This document shows positions 49,662-61,059 of a stretch of 64,000 nucleotides of DNA, in pieces; positions within the stretch are counted from its first letter, which is position 1, and every line of letters starts with the position of its first letter. The DNA is from Fasciolopsis buskii. Taxonomy: Eukaryota; Platyhelminthes; Trematoda; Plagiorchiida; Fasciolidae. The DNA is taken from NCBI GenBank assembly GCA_008360955.1, contig LUCM01008726.1, positions 251,590 through 315,589 on the forward strand. The letters are read 5' to 3'. The translations under genes were made by a program, and so were the position numbers. A model generated the notes under the pieces. That model did not search any database and was not told the DNA's origin. It saw nothing but the letters and a program-made list of their open reading frames with translations.

Positions 49662-49855
49662 AGCCTCATCGTCATCCGAAACAAGGAGAAAAAATCAAGG
49701 TGAAAGAGAAAAAAATGATGTTTGCGTGACGTACGTCAGACGTGTCACCTATCCCAGACTCGTTGACACCATCGATTATCCGCCGTAATCCGTGGTTCCC
49801 TTGGATGGGGTTTAGGTATGGACCGTGTACCAATTCGGCTTTAGCTAATTTCTAC

Positions 49856-50087
49856 CATTTTATCACACGGCCACTTCAGATCGACTAATCCCATATTCAT
49901 GTCATAGACAAACACCTTAACCCTGTCACTAAATACACGAACTGAACCGGTAAACCAGCAGTTTTGTCCGGACATCCGTAGGATTACGCAATCACGCGGG
50001 CCCTGTTCCTCGTGCTCTTCCTTCGCAAAAGCCATTAGGAGTTCATCACTTTTATTAACATTCGATGGCTGAACCGCCATTGATTCT
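49856..50087 (-). CDS. Candidate exon, faintly Tudor-like
   Basis: An open frame on the minus strand contains MAVQPSNVNKSDELLMAF, CVILRMSGQNCWFTGSVRVF and DRVKVFVYDMNMGLVDLKWP, ending at the donor ATG|GTAGAA. The run of a Trp-containing strand, a V-K-V-x-V-Y-D strand and a following acidic/hydrophobic strand is reminiscent of a Tudor barrel (RNA-granule proteins that bind methyl-arginine). The aromatic cage is not convincing. The left end could be the in-frame ATG (50080) rather than the poor acceptor used here. Product uncertain. Confidence 0.38.
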
Positions 50088-50485
50088 GTTTACTAATTTG
50101 TTCAGCCTTTTCTTGCTTCATTTTTTACCGAAGCTCACATGTCCCCGACCTCGAATTTCCCAACTACTCTTTCCATTCCTTCCTTGTTCCCAAAATAGCT
50201 GTCTGTGCCGTTGTTCGCTAGCCAGTTGCCACACGCTGAGTAATAAACCTTGACTTTCCCAGCTAATGTGGTTGGAACTCCGAATTTCCTTATTCAGTGA
50301 TCACTTTCGTGTTGTTCATCGCTTCGCAGTGGACCCAAAGGCCACATTACCATTTTGGGAGATTTCTGAGTTCACAAATAGTGATGGCTAGTGCCCTCCT
50401 CTGACATCCCGATCACGGGGCTTGAAGCCAAACGATTCGCTGTGGTCAACAGTTTATCTAACCTCCCGCACGCATGCTGAGTTGA

Positions 50486-50989
50486 TTCGATGCGCGTGCT
50501 CATAATATCGACTTTATTTTCACTTCTCTCTGTGTACCCGAATACTCCCGTTCTTCCCCTACTGAGCTCATTGGGGTATTGTTATTGAGTTTTTCATTAA
50601 CCGAACCCGACGCAACCCTCCATTCTCTCAAGGCAAATTTCAGGACTACGGACAATTTCGACGGCTTTTGTGAATTCTTGGCCTATATCCCTGAAGCGAT
50701 TGTCACTTCACTTCAAACGTTTTCACGTCTGTCTCCAACTTTACTGAAGTCGTTTTTCAAGGCATTGATCCTTTCACTACACACTCTTCAAAAACCCGGC
50801 AAATCCGAATCTTCTGAGTGGTTTAGTCAGGCATACAAGTGTGTCATGCGCTTGAACTGTTCAGCACTTCGTCGCTGGTCAACTGCTGCCTTCCACTTTC
50901 GTTTCGTCAACTACACACGCGAAGAACGCATCATCCACTGCAAAACGGAACAGCTATTCTTGTTCGCCACCCCCCGCCAAATATTTTGA
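50486..50989 (+). other. Unassigned 167-residue open frame
   Basis: Open on the plus strand between stops at 50483 and 50987. The central part (FDGFCEFLAYIPEAIVTSLQ, then FKALILSLHTLQKPGKSESS) looks helical and protein-like, and no minus frame is open there. It lies opposite the presumed intron of the minus-strand gene. It could be an exon of an antisense gene. A TTTCAG acceptor near 50642 is possible. Confidence 0.28.
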
Positions 50990-50993
50990 TTAC

Positions 50994-51054
50994 TTGCTAA
51001 AGCAGTCTCCAGAAATTTCTGCCCCTCCACCTGGAATTCTTCTGGCAATCTCGC
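50994..51054 (-). CDS. Candidate internal exon of minus-strand gene
   Basis: A strong acceptor (TTTCTCGTGTTTTTCAG) opens a phase-0 frame ARLPEEFQVEGQKFLETALA to the donor GCAA|GTAATC, leaving one base. That phase fits the frame of the exon at 49856-50087 if the latter starts at 50087. Confidence 0.38.
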
Positions 51055-51324
51055 CTGAAAAACACGAGAAAACTGAGGATTTATATACCGAATTACCAAC
51101 ATCAAATTACTCAAACATCGTACACTTTTGGCCTCTTCGTCTCGCACTTTCCACCCTACTAACTTAAATTAGCGCTAGGCTGAGCCAACAAGCACTATGT
51201 TCTCTGGACTTTTCAAGCCACCCGGTTCGGGGGCATATCACCCACTGCCCTGAGTTGTCTCTTCTTTTGCGTTGCCATTTCTGCCTTCCCTCAAACCTTT
51301 TATGATTCTGATATCCCCTGAGTA

Positions 51325-51655
51325 AGGGTAGTTAGTATTGACTCGTCATAACTAATATCCGGGTCGGAGATCAACAAAGCTGTGAGGACCTCGCAATGAT
51401 CACACTCATCGATAACATGGTCAAAAACATCACATGAGCAGGTCGTTGACTGTCGAAGAATCGACCAGTGAGCGTCGGTCATACAAGAGCAATATAAGCT
51501 ATTGGATTGTGACTGCTAAACGAACTTTGTATTGACTTGATCTTTATCACTAGATTTAGTGGGAACAAGTGATAGCGACCGAGACCTAGAACCGATTGAA
51601 GATATCCGAAAGAAAACAGAGCAGACATCTTCTGTCTATGCTTTACAAAGCAAAG
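51325..51655. repeat. Dispersed repeat, about 330 bp (copy 1)
   Basis: Aligns along its length with 54765-55105: shared blocks TATCCGGGTCGG, CAATATAA with CTATCTG/CTATTGG, GGGAA-AA, GATTGAAGAT, and GAGCAGAC. Divergence is substantial. It carries no stable coding frame in both copies. Class unknown. Confidence 0.7.
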
Positions 51656-52260
51656 CCGGCATCCTGTTCTGCACCAGAGGCTTTTCACTCCAGATCGTTT
51701 TCTTCTGCGGTATAAAGCTCAAATTCACCCCGCAATCGAATACTGCAGACACGTGTGGATCGAGGCGTCGTCTAATCTCTATGTTCTTGACTGAGTTCAA
51801 CGGAAGGCCCTCCGGCTGATAGACGACTGTTCTCAAAAATCTCTTTTGCACTCATTAGCCCACGGTCGGACAGTTGCTCTGTTGGCTCTTGTCTAGCGGC
51901 AAAATCTGCTCTTGTTCTTCAGAGCTGACTTAGCAGCTTCCACCATTTTTTACCACCCATCTCGCATACAGGCAACTTGGCACCCCCATCAAGTTTGTTA
52001 CTAAATGTCGTTCTTTTATCTTCCAGTCCTCTTCCAACCTCCCCCCAAGACTTCAAGACTGGTTCCCACCTGGTTTCCACCCACCTACGATTTTTTTCTC
52101 CAGATTACTTGAACTTACCCTGACATTTCCCAATTTCGGTATGTTTCTGGCAACGGAGTTTACCCTTTTGTACTGTTTCACTTCACGTGTAATAAGAAAA
52201 CACGATGAAGAACCGAACACACTAGGTAACCATCGAAAATGAAAGAGAATCTTTAGGTAC
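51656..52260 (+). mobile_element. CR1/Jockey-like retrotransposon, 3' end of ORF2 (decayed)
   Basis: Plus-strand frames give the typical C-terminal run of these reverse transcriptases: a decayed YKAQI-P-IEYC region (51715-51750), VQRKALRLIDDCSQKSLLHS (about 51800-51850), LAHGRTVALLALV, then RIQATWHPHQ and the proline/phenylalanine-rich tail near 52030-52140. Stops and frameshifts are present. Only the last roughly 200 residues are covered. Confidence 0.8.
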
Positions 52261-53929
52261 ACCTTTACCGATAATGGATACCATTTTGTGGCTAGCCGAT
52301 GAATAATGATTGACTAGGAGCAGAGGGAATTAATGCGTTACTTTGGTACAAAACGCACCCAGTCCAGCTGCATATTCAGTGGCCCCTGTTATCCTGGATT
52401 ATTAGAATTCATATATAGTCCCCAATACATTAACTAGAAGCGTCGAGGGTTTCAGAAATTCCGCTTTTTGGAAAATCCACTGGGAAGTCAATACCTGACC
52501 ATCGGTGATAGTGGGATATAAAATGATGATAAACGACAACCATATCGTTGTGCGTGCGTGTAGAATGCACGGTTAGTCGCTGTCATCACCACCATCCGCG
52601 TGATGTTCCACAGATAAACTACAGACATTGGCAGTCTGTACCGAGCGTAAGCCAGGAAATGCCACCATCTCATCAATGGCTAAATGCTATCAGAAATCAG
52701 ACCAAGAGTCTGACCCACTACACTCCAAAATCCGACTAGTGGGAAAGGCTCATGTGAAACATGCTAGAATGTAAAGCAAACCACTGGATTCATAAACCGC
52801 TTCGTAAATGACTGGCTACACCTGAAACGGACCGGTTCATGCGCATGAGATCATCAACCAAATATGGGGGTAACAAAAAATCTAAACCGAAAACGAAATA
52901 CCAAGAACACATTGTTAGCTCTACTTTCAAGATTGTTCAATTGGCATTGCTAGTATAATCTTTTTTCCTCGATCACGTATGATCGGAGCATTGCAATACA
53001 AAGTAATTCGTAAACGTGCAGAACTGACCTTGGATCAAAATTCATCAGAGTGGATAAGCAACCTTTTGTCCTATCCCCATTCAGTTGCCCAAAAGAAGTT
53101 TCGGAGTTCAAACAGCAGAACTAAATGGATGAACCGCATTGGGTTCCAAATTAGTTTGTCAACAAACATAAAACCTCGCTCTGATACACTCTACGACAAT
53201 GATCTGTTAAATTCCAATTAAAACCGTCATTTTACTGAACTCAAATGCATAGCATGCGTACGGGGGTAAGAGAAATGCATGCGGCACGTGTTACCGAAGC
53301 AGCAGTATTCTCTCCAAGGATCTTACGACCCAGCATGAAAACAATATCCAAGGACACTCCCCAAAGCACTGCAACATGTTACTGGGCAATCACAGGAACA
53401 AAATGCGTAAATTGCTAACAAGCTTTTTATTGGTGACGATTTTGCGCGAAGGGGGAAAGCTGAAGCTACTGTTTCGTTTTCTCAATCAAATAAAAATGAG
53501 AAATCTAACTAGCCACAACCAAGGGAATGAGGATGACAGTTGCACAGCATCAAAGTCAAGAAGCGCGCATGCCAAAGTTTGGAAAGGCGGATTACTGTAA
53601 AACTACTCGACAGACTGATGAGTAATCTCAGTACTGGTACCAGCGGATCCACATAGGGAAGAAAGGTTGCATTCTTTTACTGTCGTAACTTGGCTGAGTG
53701 ATTGCACACTCCAAATCGCGTTCAACCTCTTGTGGCAATCGGTGTCAGGTCAAAATCGTGAGTAAAAAGGTCCTTCCGCCACACACATTGGTTCATTCTC
53801 TAATGACATGAAATACGATTAACTGGGACATGACGTCCCATACCATACAAGAAACGATGCAACATTTTCTGAGATAGTTTTCACGCATCGAAGTAAATCT
53901 ACAATGACAGTGGAAAGAAGTATTTCACT
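52261..53929. other. No confident gene
   Basis: Includes the short repeat near 52437-52487 (partner of 4430-4480) and an 80-codon open frame at 52979-53221 with no clear acceptor. Confidence 0.4.
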
Positions 53930-54680
53930 GGTCCAGCCTCTAACTCGACCACTGGATATTCTACAGAACGGTTTGTATAATCTGTTAGGAAGCGGAATTC
54001 AAATGCCTGTCAAGAACGGGTATTTGATCTGCAGTATGCTGATAATATCACTTTGCTGAGCGAAAATTAAAAGGCAACTGAACACATTTTTAATCGCTTG
54101 ATGATTGAATCTTGCAGGTGCGATATGCGCCTGGACCTATAGAGTGAAAAGTGCTTTTCCAAAACCGACAGGGAGTCATGGCTACACTCACCCTTAGTGA
54201 TAAACAGTTGGAAATAGCCGATGACTTCAAATTCCTCTGTAACTTAATTACTATAAAGGATTAGAGTTGAGAGTGGGGTGACATTACGAATAATGAGACG
54301 GAAAAGCTTTGCTGAAATGTAGCGGAGTCAAGACATCCGCCTTTCCCCTCAAGGGAAGGGTGCACAATACCTCGCTCTGCAGTACTCATTACGATTGCGA
54401 AACTTGACCCCTTCGCGTTGAGTATGCTCGGTGGCTAGCTATATTCGAATACGAATTTCTCCGAAGCGTTCCTCAATCGATTAAATACTGACGAGGTGCG
54501 TCGTCGTGTGTTCATCACCACCTCCACCATCGCACAGCGTTGAACAGCAACGCGAACCCACTGACCACTAACATATTGCACGTCGATACAGCAAGAGTGA
54601 ATATGCGCGGTGGACAGAGAGGCAGGGAGGATACACAGTCCAACAAAGCATTTTCTACTCATTCTGATTTAACAGAGTGA
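53930..54680 (+). mobile_element. RTE-clade retrotransposon, RT motif C to 3' end (decayed)
   Basis: The plus strand shows DLQYADNITLLSEN (54033-54078, the YADD box as YADN), then FNRLMIESCRCDMRLDL, a decayed EFLRSVPQSI region near 54450-54485 with DEVRRRVF following in another frame, and RGGQRGRED near 54605. Stops and shifts are frequent, and the catalytic second Asp is changed. Confidence 0.82.
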
Positions 54681-54764
54681 CAACACGATAATCATAGTTT
54701 ACGGTTCGCTTCCATATTGTTCGTCTACAGTCAACTGTTTGAAGATGTAAAGGTAGGGGGTTTT

Positions 54765-55105
54765 GACTACTCATAACCATTATCCGGGTCGGAAAGAACA
54801 TAGCTGAGGTGACTTCGTACTGATCACGCCAATCAATAATCTGAACGAAAATGCCGCACGAGAAATTTGACGAGTGGAGGGACCGAATTAGCCGAAAGAA
54901 GTATCGATCTGTAAGTGCCGATCACGGAAGACCAATATAAACTATCTGACCTTGACTAATAAACGAATTTTCTGTTCGAATTAGTTTTTTTCACTACAGC
55001 CGGTGGGAAAGAACAATAATTGTCACGAGATAGGATCGGTTGAAGATTTCCGGCATGAAATAGAGCAGACGTTTTCTTTTTCTGTGATAAAAAACAAAAA
55101 GACCT
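54765..55105. repeat. Dispersed repeat, about 330 bp (copy 2)
   Basis: Partner of 51325-51655. It lies between two RTE fragments of opposite orientation. Confidence 0.7.
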
Positions 55106-55139
55106 GTAATCCGATCACGGAAACGTAAGTCACCAACTT

Positions 55140-55650
55140 TACCTGAGTTCGGTGTACATTTTTTCATCTCCAGCTGCTACTTCATCTGTTGACGTCCAGT
55201 TGGCTCCTTTCACGCCGATGGGTTCACAGAAACAGGGTGCGATATGATAGATGAGTGTTCACCATGCGTAACCATCGACATCCACTAAACTCTGTACGCT
55301 ATGACAGAGCATCCTCTGATCTGACTCCCAAATTCTGCAATGTTTACTTCGTCACACCATCCAATCCTAGCGATACTACAAAGACACTGATGATCGACAA
55401 GCATCTTCAGAACGCAAATTCCACGTTTCGCAACCGTACAACGGAACTGAGCGCACTGCAGTAGAGTATACGCGATCTTTCAACTCCAATGAACTATCAG
55501 GTCCCTGCCGCAAATGCCTCAGTCCAGCACACGCCGCTCGTGCTTAAGATATAGATGCGTCCACTTCTACTACCGCGCTCTCATCCTTTGTCATCAAGAT
55601 TCCGAGGTAAGTGAAAAGGTCAACAATTATTAGCTCCAAGCCATCGAGTA
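55140..55650 (-). mobile_element. RTE-clade retrotransposon, C-terminal RT segment (decayed)
   Basis: The minus strand reads DGLELIIVDLFTYLGILMTK, ESAVVEVDASIS, ARAACAGLRHLRQ, SSLELKDRVYSTAVRSVPLY and GCETWNLRSEDACRSSVF from about 55640 to 55390, then decays. It belongs to the same clade as the copies at 45940 and 53930 but in opposite orientation to the latter. Confidence 0.88.
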
Positions 55651-55942
55651 TATACATACACATATATAATGACGGGTATATATCTACTCTTGCTGTGCGA
55701 GCCGTGATCAAAAACACCAAAATCCATCAGGAGCAAAATGGCGCAACATTGAGATCCTCACTTCTCTTACCAAAATGGCAATACGAGTTCAATCAAATTG
55801 AGCACAATAAGAAATCCCCCTGACGATCCACACAAAACAATGGTCCAGTCGCTGAAGTAGAGTAATTCTGTGTGTCAGGTACAATAACTCCTCTTTGACC
55901 CCGAAGACAAACAGAGACCAACAGCCGAGGAATCGAATAAGA

Positions 55943-55948
55943 TTTATT
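55943..55948 (-). terminator. Poly(A) signal AATAAA for the WDR36 gene
   Basis: Canonical hexamer on the minus strand, 52 bases beyond the stop codon at 56000. Confidence 0.7.
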
Positions 55949-55999
55949 TACATACAACCTGATAATGAATATTTCCGTGATGATGAATGTGGAGCGGGA

Positions 56000-56306
56000 T
56001 CAACTGTGCAATACAGTAGTTGGATTTCGAATAAAGTCGACCAAGCAAATGCTCCGGCTCACTCGTCGAGTTAGAAGGGCTTGACTTCCAGACTTTGCCT
56101 CCACTGCTTGCACAACCAATCGCATGGTTTCATTATCTGATGCATATTTCACTTCGTCTGAGAGCAGATTTTCTATGTGGCTCTCAAGAGATTCGCGGTT
56201 GGTTCCATCAGCACCGATTCCCGAATACCAGAATAACTCACCGTAACGCTGTAGCACTAATTCGAGACACACGCAAGCTAAATCGACATCCAGGTTACGC
56301 TGAAAA
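56000..56306 (-). CDS. WDR36/UTP21 ortholog, last coding exon
   Basis: Encodes the C-terminal end of the Utp21 domain of WDR36, a WD40 protein of the UTP-B module of the small-subunit processome (nucleolar 18S rRNA maturation). The acceptor is TTATTTTATTTCCAG. The exon completes a codon begun by 62693-62876 and reads FQRNLDVDLACVCLELVLQR, corresponding to the conserved R-x-[FL]-[ED]-x-[AD]-L-A-x-x-x-L helix near the family's C terminus. It then carries a variable stretch (GADGTNRESLESHIENLLSD) and a final helical tail to TGA at 56000. An alternative AG 7 bases further in keeps a frame but makes a worse join. Confidence 0.85.
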
Positions 56307-56519
56307 CTGGAAATAAAATAACTCGTATGAATATATAAACGAGGATGACAACGCGGCGGTATGAAGAAGCTATAAAATGTAGCAGGAAATTGGCCAGAGA
56401 AGTTTCATGGCAAAAACAAATATTGCTGATGTTAGACGAACACCTGCGCCAGTGTTCATGCAGATAAGATGGCTGGTGATTTTTTTTTATCTTTTACTTC
56501 CTTCATTAACGAAACAACA

Positions 56520-56660
56520 ACGTACATCAATTTTCAGGAAGGGGGCCGCAGGCAGTAGAGGGCTGCCAAGCGGGAAGTTGACCGGCGGTGGGAAGATTCG
56601 AACCCGTGACCGTCACGTCCAAACGCCACGACCTTATTCCTTTGGCCACCGCCGGTCATC
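56520..56660 (-). repeat. SINE-like repeat, family C (copy 1)
   Basis: The minus strand starts TGACCGGCGGTGGCCAAAGG, carries a tRNA-like A-box region and the B-box-like GGGTTCGAATC, and ends the head with CCACCGCCGGTCA. The two ends form a perfect 13-bp inverted repeat. A tail with CTTGGCAGCCCTCTACTGCC follows. It resembles the copy at 58530-58690. Confidence 0.65.
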
Positions 56661-58529
56661 TAATCGGGAAGGAAAAACTTCAAAGCTAATGAGTTTTATA
56701 CAAGACATGCTAGTTGAATTGACGGTGAGCATCACATTCACCACAGTTTATCGCAATGCGCTGTATGACAGATTTCGGTGAGTCAAAAAACTTGTTCCTG
56801 TTAAAGGAGTGTAAGTATATACTAACCGGGTATTTTCAGGTTGCCGATGGGACAACAATCATCAAATTGACGAGAAGACATTAAGTGGGGATCAATGCCT
56901 TTGGATGACCCGCCAAAACCAAATAACCTACGAAAGTCTTGGTTAGGGCATCACATTGATAGTCATTTTTATTACGTAGGGAAAACTAACAGACCGGCCA
57001 GTTCATCACATACATCACTGAAGTCGATTGTCCTAGCGACAGCGTAAAGCGACCCCCACACTTTACCCACTAACTTTACAAACATCCGTGGTATGCATTA
57101 GTGGTTAGACAAGAATCTCCCCATCTCAGAACAGTCAAACAGCATTGCGCATCTGCGTGGAGATAAAAGCAACACCTCTGTGTTGATAGCATGAGGTACA
57201 TTCGGTATGGTTTCCCAGTGTTTCAGTATGGTCAGAAGTGAGTGTCTCCATGTAGGCTACTCTCCCTGAACATCTCTCGAAACGTTCCCAATTAGCCATG
57301 CCCTTCAAATAAACTTTGGCTGGTGAGTATAATGCACTGTCTCTTCGTGTTAGATTTGATTTTACCAAAGTATGGGAACGAAGGGAAATACCGAGCGCCT
57401 TCCTCCAACCGATTTCAGTGATCTTTGGTACTAAGACCATGGAAGATGGCTAAAGCCTGGTCCCAAACCAACTATGAGTGATGCACGAAATGTGTGGTTG
57501 GGTTTTCATCGGCATCTGCGGCGTAGGAGTGCATTGGGCATCCAAAATTTCTGACCTTACCCGGAGGATGTACGAACTGAGCCATCAGTCACCGACCCCC
57601 AGTGGGTTACGAGACCTTAAAGTCACCCCAATGTCTTATGGGCTAGGTATTTTGGTCAAAGCGCTCATTGTATGGTGACTTAATTCAATCCCCTTCTCCA
57701 GCTCGGGCAATCAGGAGTACCCAGCCCACAGAGGAGCCATGGACACCAATGACTTAGAGATGAAGGATAAAAAGCCATCATGTGTTTTCGCCCTTGGACA
57801 TACAACCTAAAAACTTCTTTTTACTATACTTTGAGATGAGTGGAAACATCGAATAAGTAATTTTACTGTGGATGCAATACAACATCAGAAGGAAATAACA
57901 ACGACAGACCAAGAATGTGGATGTCTGAGGACCCTGGAAACGAATCGCAAACCTACGTCACGCAAATAGGGGAAAAACTATGCATGACATGCTTTCACAC
58001 AGCCGACAAATTACAAACGATTCCGAGTACCCCGTTTTGAGTCTGAATGGCTTGATTACCCCTGCACTGGCCAATGACCCTTTGATCCAGCTCGCGAGCA
58101 AAATGGCAGAAAAAGTGGGACAGTCGGGTGCATTGTAAGATTGCTATTATCTGCTATGTGACATATATACGGGAACCCAATCAAAGTGCGTATTCAATAT
58201 ACTGACTGACTGGCGATGTGGGCGGTTAGCTGGAGATTTTGTACGTTTGCGAGAGAATTGGAGCACATCCCAGTTGTCTGCTTTGACCAATGTGATGTAT
58301 CGAAAGGATGACACTTGGAATACATCCATGAATGAAGGGTAAGTGAGATCCTCAGCGAATATTGTCTGCTATTATGGATCAGTGTAAAGTGAACTTGGAA
58401 ACAGTGATCAACCTGCACAACGTTCCCGTACCGCTCTGTGGTGACTTCAACCCTCACGCTTCATAATGAAACATTCTTGAGACAAAAGAATAACGAAATG
58501 AGTAAAAATAATAATCCCTTACTTCGTTT

Positions 58530-58690
58530 TCACTCACTACATAAAAATCGCACAATACTCCAGTCAGGTAGCCGCGATTAATGAAAGGCTATCAAATGGA
58601 AAAGTAGCAGACGATGGAAGGAATCGAACCTTTGGACCTTCACGCCTACTCGCCACAATGCTAACCACTTGACCACAGCTCACCCAGTGC
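58530..58690 (-). repeat. SINE-like repeat, family C (copy 2)
   Basis: The minus-strand head GTGAGCTGTGGTCAAGTGG then TTAGCATTGTGGCG and the B-box-like GGTTCGATTCC are clearly tRNA-derived. The tail (TTTGATAGCCTTTCATTAAT, GCGGCTACC) aligns with copy 1. Confidence 0.65.
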
Positions 58691-58798
58691 TTCAAAAAAC
58701 TAGTTTGGTACTACCGCTGAAGATGAAACCAAAAACTTTAAATGCCAGGGGACGATATATGGCTATTTGCTGTCACCCGGCTTAGTAGTACACCTAAA

Positions 58799-59194
58799 TT
58801 AATAAAATCTTTCGTAACCGGTGCCTTTCCATTGGCGCAATAGGTCATAGAAGCTATGAAGAATCCTCTTTTCACTGAAATCATGCATCCAACATGTATG
58901 CGAAACAGTTCTATCGAAGGCTACCGGGCACGATACGTTTGTAACTGTGGACGATGTGCTCCGAATGCTTTCTTCCGACAAGTGGCTAGCTATTCTATTG
59001 TCGGCCAACATGACATGAATAACTACCGTGACTGAAGACAGAGCGAATGACGACTCCATTAGGGATAGAACTACTGGTGCACAACAGACTGCGCAAAACC
59101 TACACCGATCGCCCAGCTGTTTGAACCAGTCCAATACACAGCAAACCACGAGCCGCTTATCGGGGAAAATTCGTGTACCAGACAGCAACTCCAT
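58799..59194 (-). other. Unassigned 131-residue open frame in WDR36 intron
   Basis: ATG-started, Cys-containing frame (VVCCVLDWFKQLGDRCRFCA, ending LLRQWKGTGYERFY). No family recognised. Either a retained ORF of an element or a chance frame. Confidence 0.2.
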
Positions 59195-59224
59195 CTGGTG
59201 CGGACCATTACCTCGCCTGGCTGT

Positions 59225-59340
59225 GTGATTTTATGCTATTCCAAGTTTCAGGGTCACAGTTACCGGCTCCCCAGCCCCTCTAGTGTAATCGACCTTGTTG
59301 GCTCTGGCGCATGCCGCTTCCACTACACACATGCGTAAAC
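59225..59340 (+). repeat. SINE-like repeat, family A (3' part, copy 3)
   Basis: Carries the tail block CCAAGTTTCAGGGTCACAG, TTACCGGCTCCC and GGCGCATGC, matching 63545-63625. The head is missing. Confidence 0.6.
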
Positions 59341-59481
59341 CGTCATAAAAAAGTTTTTAATTACGCATTCACAGAACGGTAACGAAACAACAGCAAAGAT
59401 TAGAAATAGAAAAGTCGGAGAGTCCAAGGGAAGTCGCAGCTAGTCCAATCTTCGGAGGAAACTGAACAAGCAGTCAACTGC

Positions 59482-59877
59482 TTATGATATGGAAATCTGT
59501 GCAATTGCTGGATAGATAAAACACTCCAACATGGTCGCCAAGTATGAGATACCATTGACAGAGATTCGCTGATTATTCAAAGAAGTAATCAATGTAGGTG
59601 TCGAAGGAAATAAAAGTAACTTAATATTCACAGAACCGCAAACGAATTTATCGGAACACAAAAGTTTCCCGCACATGGTTGCATGCTCACACTTCGTACA
59701 AAAGCAGACACAGAATGTGTAAAAGGAAAACTGACGATCAGCTTCTCGGAACGTATTTGAATTTCTAGACGGATAGCAATAATAATGACAGAAACAGTTC
59801 ATGTGGATCAATTCGAGTGAAGAACCTGTTTGTGTTCCATAGAAACGTTTGATGATAACAAAACAGGTGAGCTTCAT
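59482..59877 (-). other. Unassigned 131-residue Cys-rich open frame in WDR36 intron
   Basis: ATG-started. The middle reads YTFCVCFCTKCEHATMCGKL, followed by LCSDKFVCGSVN, giving clustered cysteines. No signal peptide or domain assigned. Low confidence that it is expressed. Confidence 0.2.
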
Positions 59878-61059
59878 AAGGCATATACCATTGAACTAGT
59901 GCATGGTGCAGATGCGTGGGGTAATCCGAGAATAAACAAGTACGTGCAAGGCATGCAGGCTGAATATTAGCAGTTGAGCAAAACGAAGATCACTCGACCA
60001 AGTGGTGTGCGGGTGACTAAAGCCGGAGTCTAATGATAACTGAAGGATTCAATAAACGACTTGAGCGGAATTGTTTTCAGTGTAACTGAAAACAAATCGC
60101 ATTGGTAAAACGTACGCTTGAGCGATCGGGTGCCGTGACTTTTATAACCGTAAACAACGCCTCGCTTTAGCGCAAAGGCCTCTTCTCATCGTTCCAAACG
60201 ATTCCGACGAAATGATGTATATAACGCAATAAGCTCCTGGAGTAAATCACTATGGGCCGCGAACAAGAAAACTAACAGGTTGTTACCCAGAGGTTCAGGC
60301 TTTAGAATATCAGATCCGCTTTGTGGTGGCAGATGGCTATGCACCGTTATCCAAATTGTCACCACAATTAACCCGACTAGACCTCCTGTAGTTCTGCTCA
60401 GTTTTGTGCTTTAGGATCATGGGTGCCGATCTCACGTTAGTACTGTGAACTTTAGTCTATGAGGAATACCTTTCCTCTGCGCGAGGAGTAAAAACATTTC
60501 GTGTATGGAAAACAGAACGTAATCAGCAAACATCCATTCCACAGTACCCTTACATGCCACCTTCAGCATCATAGTCCATAAATTCAACCGTACATTCTCC
60601 ATGAGTAATCCAGTAAACCGTGCATCTGATTGCTAATAGCAATGGAGAGTGAGTGCTACAGAAGTACTGGTCTGATAGGATTAAAAATTGTATCATTTTT
60701 CTTTCCAAACATTTTTCTGTTTGATCTCATTTATTTCATCGTAGTGAAAGGGGCTTGAGGATTGACCGGACAGTCCAACCGTGCCGAAGGTCCGCATTTT
60801 CCACACTCAGGCTTTTCTACAAGTATTCATGCTCCATGGATGAAACTTTTGCACACATACACACACACAGACGTTAGTCCTCAAACGGCTTATTCTGCTC
60901 GTAGCCATCAGCCGGAAATGTCTTTTTTATGGCACGCCTAAAAAGTGAGTCCAGTCAAAGAGTCACGTCTCATAATCTTCATGACGGACTGCATTAATGG
61001 AATGGGCACCGGAGACCATGACCGTAATGTTTTTATATTAGTGTAATGGAAGGGTATGT

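Noticed and set aside
55612..55617. GTAAGT donor-like site on the plus strand
   Set aside because: It lies inside the antisense of the RTE motif TYLG and is a coincidence of the coding sequence.
56581..56656. Functional tRNA gene
   Set aside because: The head has tRNA-like boxes, but the T and anticodon arms do not fold canonically, and a related non-tRNA tail and second copy show it is a SINE-like repeat.
57135..57440. 101-codon minus frame in the WDR36 intron as an extra exon
   Set aside because: The conserved domain reads continuously from 62693 to 56306 without it, and it lacks a clear acceptor and any family motif.
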